Source: an uncultured Oscillospiraceae bacterium
GTDB lineage: Bacteria > Bacillota > Clostridia > Oscillospirales > Oscillospiraceae
Reading direction: 5' to 3'
Assembly: GCA_934590325.1 (NCBI GenBank)
Contig: CAKTOW010000005.1
Location: forward strand, 53,813 to 117,812
Length of the DNA: 64,000 bases
Positions within the stretch are counted from its first letter, which is position 1. The number at the start of each line of letters is the position of its first letter. Below, one piece after another: positions 44,146-51,782 of the stretch. The position numbers and the translations under genes are program-made. Below the pieces are notes generated by a model. It saw only the letters and a list, made by a program, of their open reading frames with translations. It searched no databases and was not told the origin of the DNA.

Positions 44146-45039
44146 TTACAAGACTGTGCACCACAGGCACAGAGCCGCCACCACCCACACGGGCATCAGC
44201 ATGGCAAATACGGCTACGATGGGGTTGATGAAGCCGGTGAACAGGCATGTCATTACAGCGGCGATAATGAGCAGATCGGCGATGGCGGCGATCCACAGCT
44301 TCTTATCATAGCCTGCGCTCTGATAGCCCTTGAGGGTTTCCAGCATGGAATCCATGTGGGCGGTGCTGGTGAGAATAGAGTGGCTGGTCTTGCCAAGCAT
44401 ATGGGTGTAGATCGCATTCATGGACGGAATCTCCAGATCATAAGTCTCACCGTGGTCGATCAGATTGAAGTCAATACCCGCAACCGTGACAGTGCCGGAA
44501 ACAACCTTGTTGATACTTGCCATATCTGCGCCAGCGTGGAAATCATCTCCAAAGGTTTCATAAAGCCCCTGCGTGGTGGCATAGGTAGAACCGGAAGTGA
44601 TCGAGTCCTTTGCGCCCTGTGTACCGTAGACAGTCATACCCTCCACATAGCTTGCGCCGGTCGCATGATCGCACAGAAAAATATCATTCATCGGCTTATC
44701 CAAGCTGGTGATGTATGTCTGCCATGTGTCCAGATTCTCGGTAAAGCTGGGAAGCTCGATGCCAACCAACGCATCCTGACCCTCCACGATATAGGCCACA
44801 TCGCCCAGCGCGTCACCAGTGTTATAGACATGGAGTTTGGACGCGCCGAAGTCATAGACGGTAACGCTGCCGTTATCCAGCACCGTTTCGCTCTTGGTGG
44901 GCTCACTGACTTCACCGACAGCCTCCGTGGGCTGTTCAGGTTCTTTCTGATCGGGTGTGGTGTCTTTCTGCGTACCGCAGGCAGCCAGCATGGATACCAT
45001 CATCACTGCGGAAAGCAGCAGAGCAATTTTCTTTTTCAT
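44146..45039 (-). CDS. Lipoprotein with an MBL-like core and odd membrane tail
   Basis: 297 residues. Signal peptide with lipobox LAAC (Cys about residue 21). The middle (about 50-245) looks like a metallo-beta-lactamase-type fold: VYDFGASKLHVYNT, AYIVEGQDALVGIELPS, DHATGASYVEGMTVYG, ILTSTAHMDSMLETLKGYQ. It lacks the canonical HxHxDH (only DH remains in CDHATG), so it may be inactive. The C-terminus is abrupt: GYDKKLW, then two hydrophobic stretches (about 255-297) unlike any usual end of this family, suggesting a 3' replacement by recombination. First gene of the cargo operon. Confidence 0.65.
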   Translation of the reverse strand: MKKKIALLLSAVMMVSMLAACGTQKDTTPDQKEPEQPTEAVGEVSEPTKSETVLDNGSVTVYDFGASKLHVYNTGDALGDVAYIVEGQDALVGIELPSFTENLDTWQTYITSLDKPMNDIFLCDHATGASYVEGMTVYGTQGAKDSITSGSTYATTQGLYETFGDDFHAGADMASINKVVSGTVTVAGIDFNLIDHGETYDLEIPSMNAIYTHMLGKTSHSILTSTAHMDSMLETLKGYQSAGYDKKLWIAAIADLLIIAAVMTCLFTGFINPIVAVFAMLMPVWVVAALCLWCTVL

Positions 45040-45133
45040 GGGATGTACCTCCGTGTATTTAATTTGGCGTTTTGCCTTTTGCAAGTATGATGATATAGCC
45101 CGGTGATCCCATCTACAAGTACGCACAATTCTA

Positions 45134-45188
45134 TTACTGAGGCACAAAAAAGTAACCACTTGAAAAAACGCAAGCGGCGCACTATAAT
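45134..45188. promoter_or_regulatory. Divergent promoters and candidate HxlR operator
   Basis: On the plus strand TTGAAA (45160-45165) and TATAAT (45183-45188), 17 bp apart, point to the HxlR gene. Towards the lipoprotein operon a weaker set (TTACTT, TAGAAT) lies at about 45128-45156. Between them sits an inverted repeat TTACT-N12-AGTAA (45134-45155), a layout typical of HxlR-family operators. Confidence 0.6.
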
Positions 45189-45228
45189 ACGAGTGTAACA
45201 TTCTAAATAAAACCATTGGAGTACTGCT

Positions 45229-45549
45229 ATGCTGACAAAAGAAGAACTGCCCGCTTGCCCGGTAGCTACCACCGTCCAGATGATCGGCAGCAAATGGAAA
45301 CTGCTTATCATGCGAAACCTACTTCAGCGTCCGTGGCGGTTCAATGAACTGAAAAAGGACTTGGAGGGGATCAGCCAAAAGGTGCTGACGGACAGCCTGC
45401 GCTCAATGGAAGCCGATGGGATCATCACCCGTACCGTCTATCCCGAAGTACCGCCGAGGGTGGAATACGCTCTGTCCGACTTGGGAGAATCCATGCGCCC
45501 GATCATTAAGTCGATGGAAATGTGGGGTACCGAGTACAAAAAAAGGTGA
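45229..45549 (+). CDS. HxlR-family transcriptional regulator
   Basis: 106 residues, a winged-helix regulator of the HxlR/MarR type. Typical opening LPACPVATTVQMIGSKWKLLIMRNL, then FNELKKDLEGISQKVLTDSLRSMEADGIITRT and YALSDLGESM. One Cys at residue 9, in the position used for redox sensing in some members (YodB-type; inference). Divergent from the lipoprotein-ridA-phzF-cupin operon, which it probably controls. Ends 20 bases before the right-end arm sites of element 1. Confidence 0.9.
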   Translation: MLTKEELPACPVATTVQMIGSKWKLLIMRNLLQRPWRFNELKKDLEGISQKVLTDSLRSMEADGIITRTVYPEVPPRVEYALSDLGESMRPIIKSMEMWGTEYKKR

Positions 45550-45656
45550 GCTTGGATTTTTTCGTATTGACCCAGTTTTGACCCAGAATCCGAAAAAAGC
45601 GGGCAGGTCTGGACGGAAACAATGGAAGATCCGCCGAGCGAACGGCGGCAAAAGGG

Positions 45657-45686
45657 GCAAATCGGAGCCGAAATGGCTCCGATTTG
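45657..45686 (+). terminator. Hairpin near the right end of element 1
   Basis: AAATCGGAGCC with GGCTCCGATTT (loop GAAAT) just upstream of attachment copy 2. The matching spot in element 2 (near 53310) has ACGGAGCC-GGCTCCGT with a T run. It ends rightward transcription before the attachment site. Confidence 0.65.
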
Positions 45687-45699
45687 TGCTTGAGACAAC

Positions 45700-45744
45700 C
45701 TACGGACCAGAAGGCCGGGGGTTCGAATCCCTCACGGCGTGCCA
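45700..45744 (+). repeat. Attachment repeat, copy 2
   Basis: Same 45 bases as in the tRNA (40298-40342). Boundary between elements 1 and 2. The 5' half of the tRNA is absent, so it is not a second tRNA gene. Confidence 0.92.
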
Positions 45745-45861
45745 AAAATCTTCGAAATCGTAAGATTTCGAGGATTTTTGTTTTGCATAAGTTTCTATTT
45801 TTACTTGTTGCCTTTTCCTGACCCAAACGCTGACCCCAACGGGAGCGGATAGCGGAAACAA

Positions 45862-47009
45862 TCAGACAGCACGGGATAGGATATTGCCCATCGTTTGCGC
45901 CGCCTTGAGCTGTGCGTCGGTGGTGACGTGGGCGTAGGTGTCCAGCGTGAAGCCCGCGGAGTAGTGCCCGAGCATCGAGGACACGGTTTTTACATCCACG
46001 CCGTTCTGGAGCGCCATGGTGGCGAAGGTATGGCGCAGGTCGTGAAAGCGTATCCGTGGCAGCCCCGCCCGTTTCAGCACCCGCTGGAGCATATGCAGGA
46101 CGCTGTCTGGTGACATAGGGCATCCGGTGGGCGATGGGAATACCCACTCGCTGTTCACCTTGCACTTTTGCATTTTCAGAACGCTTATCGCATCTGCCGA
46201 CAGCGGCAGGGTGCGATAGGCGTTTTTCGTTTTCAGCGGGGCTTCGACCACTTTGCCGTTTTGCCGTGAAATTGCCCGTTGGATTTTCAGCACACCACGG
46301 TCAAGGTCGATGTCCGTCCACTTCAGCCCCAGCAGTTCGCCCCGCGCAAGCCCGTGACGAGGTCGAGGTAGTAGAGCTCGTACACGCCGCTGTCCCTGGC
46401 CTCTTGGAAGAAGGCGCTGAGTTGGTCGGCGGTCAGCGTTTTCATCTCCTTGTGCTCCACCTTTGGCAGGGCACAGCCCTGCGTCGGATTCCTGCTCACC
46501 AGTTTCTGCTCCATGGCAAGGTTGTATGCCGAGCCAATCATCTGGTGGATGTTTCGCACCGTCTTGGGCGCTAACCCTTTTGGCTTTTTCTTGGCCTCGA
46601 CGCGGTCTACCCGGCCACCGTCCAGCAGGTGTTTGTAGAATCGCTGCAAGTCCAGAGAGGTCAGGTCTGCCAGCGGAATGCTGCCAATTTGCGGTTTGAT
46701 GTGATTTTTCAGAAAGCCTTGCGAGGTTTTGAACGTGGATGGGCGAAGCTTGATTTTGGCGTAGTTCTCCATCCAGACCTCCAGCCAGCTGCCGACTGTG
46801 AAGCTTTTCGCCTTGCCATAGTCGATGCCCACATTTTCCTCGATGGCAATCTTTAGTTTCTCTTTCACTTCCGCCTGTGTCTTACCGAGAACATTCTTAA
46901 TGATGGCCTTGCCGGTTTCGGGATCGCGGCCAACGGTGTAGCGGCCCTCCCAACGACCGTCTTTGCGTTTGCGGATATTGCCCTCTCCGTTTGCTCGTCG
47001 TTTTGGCAT
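45862..47009 (-). pseudogene. int: Integrase of element 2, broken by a frameshift
   Basis: About 90% like the element 1 copy by eye, start at 47009. The N-terminal frame runs to about 46347, where LVTGLRRGELLG should follow but one base is missing in CGCGGGGCGAAC, giving GANCWG and a stop at 46323. The C-terminal frame (LKIQRAISRQN onward) is intact to 45862 and keeps SEWVFPSP, HDLRHTFAT and LGHYSAGFTLDTY. The catalytic Arg region is therefore split from the rest. Confidence 0.9.
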
Positions 47010-47505
47010 AATATCGACCTCCTTTGTAACGGTACACAATACCGTAAAAGGCCGAGAAAAGCTACCGGAAAGCCACAGTATTATCAGAAAGTTATCAATT
47101 CTCAAGCGACGCTTATCTTTGTTTTAGGCGTACCAAGATTTGCGCTGCTATGGAGGATTTTCATTCGTTGTTGCTGCGCAAAACGTGACGATTTCATATC
47201 AGAGCGCCGCCGCAAACCGTTGTGACACGGGGCTTTGCGGCGACTTTTCTCAAATTTAGCGTCAAACTGTTCTGGGAACCTCGAAAAAAGCGTCAATTTT
47301 CAAAACCCGCAAACCCTTGCGGCAGTTCGCACTGCGGGCTGCTGTGAATGGGCATTGGCGCAGAAAAGCGCCAATGCCTTTCTCCTGCTTCTTCTTTCGT
47401 CCTCCGCAGAGCCGAGGACGTCCCCGAAAATCCGCCCGAAAGCGGCTCGAAAGTCCTCTTCTGGGCAGGGACGCTGCCCTACCCCGAAAGAGGCCACACA
47501 GCGGC
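47010..47505. repeat. Non-coding block of element 2
   Basis: Upstream of the integrase; nearly the same as the first half of the block in element 1, including the 11-bp hairpin (47351-47378). No gene. Promoter of the integrase is probably in the part next to 47009. Confidence 0.7.
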
Positions 47506-47949
47506 TCACAGGGGCGAACACGGGGGTTCTGTCGCCTGTGCTGCCAGCTTCTGCTGGGCGCGGTGACGTTCAGCGGCCATCTCCGCGAGGTGCAGTTGGT
47601 GTTGATTGTGCTGCGCCAGTGCCTGTCCCACCGGCAGGATCGTGTAGAGCAGTGAGCCGTTTCGCTTGCGACCGTCCTTCAGCGTGACGGTGGTTCGCTC
47701 CGTGCGGATGAGACCTTTTTCCTCCAGCGACCTGACATACTTACACACCGTGTTGCGGCTCATGCCCACCGCTTCGCCGATAGTACGGTAGCTTGGGTAG
47801 CACTGGTAGGTCTTACGATCCTCACAGAACAGCAGGAACGAGTACACGGCGATCTCACCGGGAGACAGTCCCAGTTGACAAATGACCTTCGGCACAGGGT
47901 AGTAGTTCTTGACAGGGTTTGGCTTCTGCCACGGCAGGTTGTGGGTCAT
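47506..47949 (-). CDS. Winged-helix DNA-binding protein of the element
   Basis: 147 residues from 47949 (MTHNLPWQKPNPVKNYYPVPK). A helix-turn-helix in the middle: CYPSYRTIGEAVGMSRNTVCKYVRSLEEKGLI (about 45-77), of the type found in replication initiators and regulators of small integrative elements (HTH_36 group). Basic, with a Gln/His-rich tail. Overlaps the excisionase-like gene by 4 bases, so both are read together. Might initiate rolling or theta replication, or control excision; unknown. Confidence 0.75.
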   Translation of the reverse strand: MTHNLPWQKPNPVKNYYPVPKVICQLGLSPGEIAVYSFLLFCEDRKTYQCYPSYRTIGEAVGMSRNTVCKYVRSLEEKGLIRTERTTVTLKDGRKRNGSLLYTILPVGQALAQHNQHQLHLAEMAAERHRAQQKLAAQATEPPCSPL

Positions 47950-48155
47950 CTCGCACCGCCTGTCTGCGCCTCTACCCATTGGCAGAATTTTTCCTTGGGG
48001 ACGACGACGCGGCTGCCCACACGCAGGGCGGGGAAGCTCGTTTCGTGCATGAGTTCGTAGGCACTGGAGATAGAGATGCCCAGCACCTTTGCCACCAGTT
48101 CCGCGTTGAGAAACAGCGGCAGCTCGTCGTAGTTTGTGTATGTGGATCGTTTCAT
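47946..48155 (-). CDS. Excisionase-type HTH protein
   Basis: 69 residues. The middle LFLNAELVAKVLGISISSAYELMHETSFPALRVGSRVVVPKEKFCQWVEAQ is split here as LNAELVAKVLG / ISSAYELM / FPALRVGSRVVV: the MerR-like winged helix of the HTH_17 excisionase group. Such proteins bend DNA and steer integrase towards excision. Same operon as the HTH gene. Confidence 0.85.
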   Translation of the reverse strand: MKRSTYTNYDELPLFLNAELVAKVLGISISSAYELMHETSFPALRVGSRVVVPKEKFCQWVEAQTGGAR

Positions 48156-48712
48156 GAGATACTCCTCGTTTCAAATTCAGAGAAAAAGAACTTGCGTTTC
48201 GGAGGCCTCTCTGTTAGACTTGTTGCAGATGGCGTCTGCGTTTTCCGAAGCGCGGCATGCCGCCAGACTGTTGCAGCAGTTTGGCGGCTTTCATTTTTGT
48301 AGGGACGTTATACGGTTCTCACCTCTTTTCGTTGGATTTGCCATGCACCACAGGCCGTTCCTGCCGCGTTTTGCTTGCGCGGCGTTTGTCTCAGCCTTGG
48401 CACGCTCGGCTGCTCTGCGCAGCGTCGTGGCGCACTTCCCCGGCGAGTATCTTCTCTGGTGATGGGAAAGCTGTGACAGTATAGCGAACATCTGCAAGCA
48501 GTGCTGCTGTCCTGTGTGCAGTTCTTTTGACACAGCAATAAAGCACATCCCTGTATAAAACACGAGACTGGCAGGTCGTTCACCTGCCAGCCTTTGTGTT
48601 TTCCGATCTTTTTATTAAATAAGGAAAGGGCCTCCCTGATCAGGGAGGCCCTTTCCTTATTTCAATTGCTCCTGCTCGATACACTCCGATGGCTCTAAAA
48701 TAATCTCTGCGA
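48156..48712. other. Gene-free spacer of 550 bases in element 2
   Basis: No supported gene. Between 48230 and 48480 minus-strand frames give short basic peptides (KMKAAKLLQQSGGMPRFG and LRRAAERAKAETN-like pieces) in different frames, a sign of decayed mobile-element genes. A small hairpin GGCAGGT-ACCTGCC lies at 48570-48590. The far end holds the 46-base palindrome listed separately. Confidence 0.45.
48617..48662. terminator. 46-base perfect palindrome after the ABC operon
   Basis: AAATAAGGAAAGGGCC... is fully self-complementary over 23+23 bases with its centre at 48639/48640 (TGA|TCA). It lies 50 bases past the last gene of the ABC operon on the minus strand. As RNA it would be a very strong hairpin ending in TTATTT; a terminator is the simplest reading. 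Confidence 0.7.
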
Positions 48713-49831
48713 TCAGTTCCCAAGGACCGCCGTCATCCAGTCACAGGATGGCATCCAGCTTTTGTCCGTATAAGACGCATCCGCTACGGCAGAAAGATTC
48801 TTTATTGTAATGTCCTGCCCGGACATGATCTGTTCCTGCGTTATCACCACGGACGGAATCTCCATCCACATTCCGAGACTTTCGTAGTAGCTGGAGGCGG
48901 CCTTAATATCGTCATACTGCCCGGCCATCTCCAAAGCCAGCACCCGGCAGGCAAATTCTCCGTTCAGTGTCCAGTTGGTCGTGGCACAGGCTTTCCAGTT
49001 CAATCCCTCTGCCATGAACTGAATATCCGCGTCACAAATATCCACCGATACCATCGGAATGTTGCTGTCCAATTCTCTCAGTGCCCGGTATACGCCCTGG
49101 GCATAGGTGTCGTAGCAGCACCATATGGCATCTATTTCACCTTCTTCGTACTGACGGATGATTCTCTCCGCGACTTCCTGCATGGAAGATACAGGATTCA
49201 GATGATCCTCCGGTGCTATTTGCTCCAGCGTTCTGATTTTCCCCACTGTTTCGTACAGCTCATAACCGACCTGACGACGGTCAAAGGCGATGATATAGTT
49301 CTCTTCCTGTACCTGCAGGATATCAACCGTCCCTTCGTTTTCTACTTTGTCGGGATACATGTTCAGAATCTCCTCCACCAGGACTGCCGCAAACCCGGAA
49401 TCTCTCTGGAACAACTGAACCACACCATCGATCTTTTGCGTATCACCGTTTTTATCGCGGAAAGAGGTGTCGAAAGTCGCGATCTTCAAATCAGGATAAT
49501 CCGCTATAACGCCCGACAGAAACTCCCAGGCATAATCCACTCCTCCATGAGACACCAGAAGCCCGTCATACCCGTCCTGCGCACACTGCTGGATCCTGCT
49601 TCTCCACGCCTCGTCGCTGTCGTCACAGAAGAAAGTATCCGCCGTCATGCCAAAGGCTTCCGCCGTTTCCTTAAAGGCTTCCGACCACATTTCAAAGATG
49701 GGCGAGGAAGACATATACATGATATACGCCACTTTCTTCCCTTCTACAGGACTTTTTCCCTTCGAAGAACAGCCCGCCGTACAGGAAACAAGCAGGGCCG
49801 CCGATAAAAGTAAAACAATAATCTTACGCAT
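48713..49831 (-). CDS. Periplasmic-binding-protein-type lipoprotein (sugar type)
   Basis: 372 residues. Signal peptide with lipobox VSCTAGC (Cys about residue 21), then a type I periplasmic binding fold as in ribose-type binding proteins: KVAYIMYMSSSPIFEMWSEAFKETAEA, SRIQQCAQDGYDGLLVSHGG, DAIWCCYDTYAQGVYRALRE. Ligand unknown. It is the last gene of an amino-acid-type ABC operon, an unusual partner since the transporter proper is of the other (type II) class. Confidence 0.85.
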   Translation of the reverse strand: MRKIIVLLLSAALLVSCTAGCSSKGKSPVEGKKVAYIMYMSSSPIFEMWSEAFKETAEAFGMTADTFFCDDSDEAWRSRIQQCAQDGYDGLLVSHGGVDYAWEFLSGVIADYPDLKIATFDTSFRDKNGDTQKIDGVVQLFQRDSGFAAVLVEEILNMYPDKVENEGTVDILQVQEENYIIAFDRRQVGYELYETVGKIRTLEQIAPEDHLNPVSSMQEVAERIIRQYEEGEIDAIWCCYDTYAQGVYRALRELDSNIPMVSVDICDADIQFMAEGLNWKACATTNWTLNGEFACRVLALEMAGQYDDIKAASSYYESLGMWMEIPSVVITQEQIMSGQDITIKNLSAVADASYTDKSWMPSCDWMTAVLGN

Positions 49832-49849
49832 TTCTTCTTATTCCTATTC

Positions 49850-50671
49850 TCACTGAGCCTTCATCGCTTCCAAGATCCTGTTCATATCGAAGGACTTCGT
49901 CACATAGTAAACGTTGTCCTCATAATATTCATCTGTGATCAGCAGTTCGTCTCTCTCGGAGGTATAGCCCTGCACATTGCCGTACCAGAAGATCACATCG
50001 ATTTTCCCGCTGCTCAAGGCAGACAATCTGGCATCCGCTTCAACCTGCACAAAGGTAAACGCAGCTCCCATTTTATCTGAGATCGCATTCATCAGCGCCA
50101 CATTAAAACCGGCGGGCACACCATCTGCGGCCACATAATCCAGCGGGGGCAGATCACCCGTTACGCCCACCACGTAGGTATTCTCTTTATCTCCCTGCAA
50201 GCCACTTTCAGAACCGCTTGTCGAAACATTGGTTATATAAGTATCGATCAGATCATCCAGAGTGCCGTCCTCCCGGAGCGTCTGAATGCCGTCCTGCAAA
50301 AGCTGATGAAGCTCCGTATCCTCCGCGCGGACCGCCATGCGTATTTCTGTAGGAACGCCGGCACCGCCGGGAGCAATGGTCAGCGAATCATCCTGCGCTT
50401 TCAAATAGCTTGCAACTGAAGCCGGCACAAGCAGATATTCAACATTTCCGGCATTCAGGTCCAAGACCATTGAGGTCAGGCTGCTGTATTGCTTCCACTC
50501 GCCCAGCGCCGGTGTGGGGAATATGTCCAGATCGTTAGGCTCCTGCCAGTTCATGATACCGCATAGAATGTTTTCCTCCTCCACAGGGGGCTTCTTTTCG
50601 CCGCATCCCGCCATTGCAAAGATCATCGCAAAGCACAAGATGAGGCTCACAAGTACACGCGCTTTTTTCAT
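49850..50671 (-). CDS. Type II substrate-binding lipoprotein, rearranged
   Basis: 273 residues. Lipobox MAGC (Cys about residue 23). The part about 60-150 looks like the second half of an amino-acid binding protein (SBP_bac_3): LNAGNVEYLLVPASVA, TEIRMAVRAEDTELHQLLQDGIQTLREDGTLDDLIDTYI. The part about 165-265 looks like the first half: YVVGVTGDLPPLDYVAADGVPAGFNVALMNAI, ADARLSALSSGKIDVIFW. So the halves appear in swapped order, as in a circular permutation or a truncated double domain. Lies between the ATPase and the type I binding protein genes. Confidence 0.75.
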   Translation of the reverse strand: MKKARVLVSLILCFAMIFAMAGCGEKKPPVEEENILCGIMNWQEPNDLDIFPTPALGEWKQYSSLTSMVLDLNAGNVEYLLVPASVASYLKAQDDSLTIAPGGAGVPTEIRMAVRAEDTELHQLLQDGIQTLREDGTLDDLIDTYITNVSTSGSESGLQGDKENTYVVGVTGDLPPLDYVAADGVPAGFNVALMNAISDKMGAAFTFVQVEADARLSALSSGKIDVIFWYGNVQGYTSERDELLITDEYYEDNVYYVTKSFDMNRILEAMKAQ

Positions 50672-50685
50672 GTCGATTTTCCTCC

Positions 50686-51780
50686 TTACAATTCGATCTC
50701 AAAACAATTATTTTCACCGTCAAAACGATACTCTATCCGCTTTGCGGTGTTTTTCAGGATCGTAACGCCCAAGTGGATCTCGTCGTCGGATTCCGCCTCA
50801 AAGGGATCGTATTTCTTTCCCCTGCTGCGTAATTCGATAATCGTGCATTTGTCCCGCTCATCAAAGGAAATTTGTATCTGTATATCCGGAGTACCATCAG
50901 TCTGCCCGTAGTCCAGCATCTCGTAGATCAGCTCCTCTGTGCAGAGCTGGAGACGGTTGGTTTTTTTCGCGTCCAGTCCATACCGGCTGGCAAAGCTGCA
51001 GATATTGCCCTGAAGCTGCATCAGATCAAAGGCACGGGTCTCGATTCGCCACGAAAGGTACTTCATCTTGTGGATAAAATCTCTGGTTTTCTTCTTTTGT
51101 GGGGCTTCAAAAATTTCCTGCGGCGTTCCTTCCTCATAGATTCCCTGCTCATCCATGTAGAGAATCCTGCTGGCGATCTCTTTTGCAAATTCCATCTCAT
51201 GGGTGACGATCACCATTGTCATACCCTGTTTTGCAAGAAGTCTCAGGGTGGCAAGCACCTCTCCCACCATGGTGGGGTCCAGCGCCGAAGTCGGCTCATC
51301 AAAAAGCATGACCTCCGGTTCCATAGCAAGGCAGCGAACGATGGCGATTCTCTGCTTCTGTCCACCTGACAGGACATCTGGCATCGTGTATTTCTTGCTC
51401 TCCAGACCTACCATCTTAAGCAGCTCTTCCGCTTTCTTCTCCGCCTCCTCCCGCGGTAATCCCAGCAGTTTGACTGGCGCCAGTGTAATATTATCCAGCA
51501 CATTCATGTGGGAGAACAAATGGAAGCCCTGAAAGACCATCCCCACTTTGCGCCGGATACGGTTCAGGTCCTTTTGATTGGAAGTCAATTCATCCTCCCC
51601 GATGAATACAGCTCCCTCGTCCGGTGTTTCCAGAAAATCCATGCAGCGCAAAAAAACGCTCTTCCCGCAGCCGGAGCCGCCGATTATGACGATCCGTTCT
51701 CCTTTTTCCACCGTCAGATTTACGTCTTTCAGCACCTGCAACGAGCCAAAGGCTTTGGACAATTTTTCTACCCGGATCAT
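50686..51780 (-). CDS. ABC transporter ATPase fused to an RsbW-like ATPase domain
   Basis: 364 residues. Residues 1-240 are a polar-amino-acid ABC ATPase: Walker A GGSGCGKS (34-41), signature LSGGQ (137-141), Walker B LFDEP (159-163), switch His in VTHEMEF. From about 245 a second domain follows: helix IETRAFDLMQLQGNICSFA, an N-box-like CTEELIYEMLDYG (280-292) and a G-box-like LGVTILKNTA (337-346), as in GHKL/HATPase anti-sigma kinases such as RsbW. Start at the ATG at 51780; the long frame upstream overlaps the permease. Coupling of transport to a signalling ATPase is inference. Confidence 0.85.
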   Translation of the reverse strand: MIRVEKLSKAFGSLQVLKDVNLTVEKGERIVIIGGSGCGKSVFLRCMDFLETPDEGAVFIGEDELTSNQKDLNRIRRKVGMVFQGFHLFSHMNVLDNITLAPVKLLGLPREEAEKKAEELLKMVGLESKKYTMPDVLSGGQKQRIAIVRCLAMEPEVMLFDEPTSALDPTMVGEVLATLRLLAKQGMTMVIVTHEMEFAKEIASRILYMDEQGIYEEGTPQEIFEAPQKKKTRDFIHKMKYLSWRIETRAFDLMQLQGNICSFASRYGLDAKKTNRLQLCTEELIYEMLDYGQTDGTPDIQIQISFDERDKCTIIELRSRGKKYDPFEAESDDEIHLGVTILKNTAKRIEYRFDGENNCFEIEL

Positions 51781-51782
51781 GC

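Larger units (their letters stand above)
40298..45744. mobile_element. Integrated element 1 at tRNA-Arg
   Basis: About 5.4 kb between copies 1 and 2 of the 45-bp repeat. It has a tRNA-type integrase (now broken) at the tRNA end, putative arm sites at both ends (TGACCC pairs at 40417/40429 and 45568/45579), and an HxlR-controlled cargo operon. No conjugation or replication genes are left, so it is best called a small integrated element or genomic island. Confidence 0.85.

Noticed and set aside
45700..45744. Second and third tRNA-Arg genes
   Set aside because: Only the 3' half of the tRNA is present at copies 2 and 3; acceptor 5' strand, D arm and anticodon stem 5' side are missing.
48290..48583. 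Two minus-strand frames of about 90 residues before the excisionase gene
   Set aside because: They overlap each other in different frames, have no good start and read as debris.
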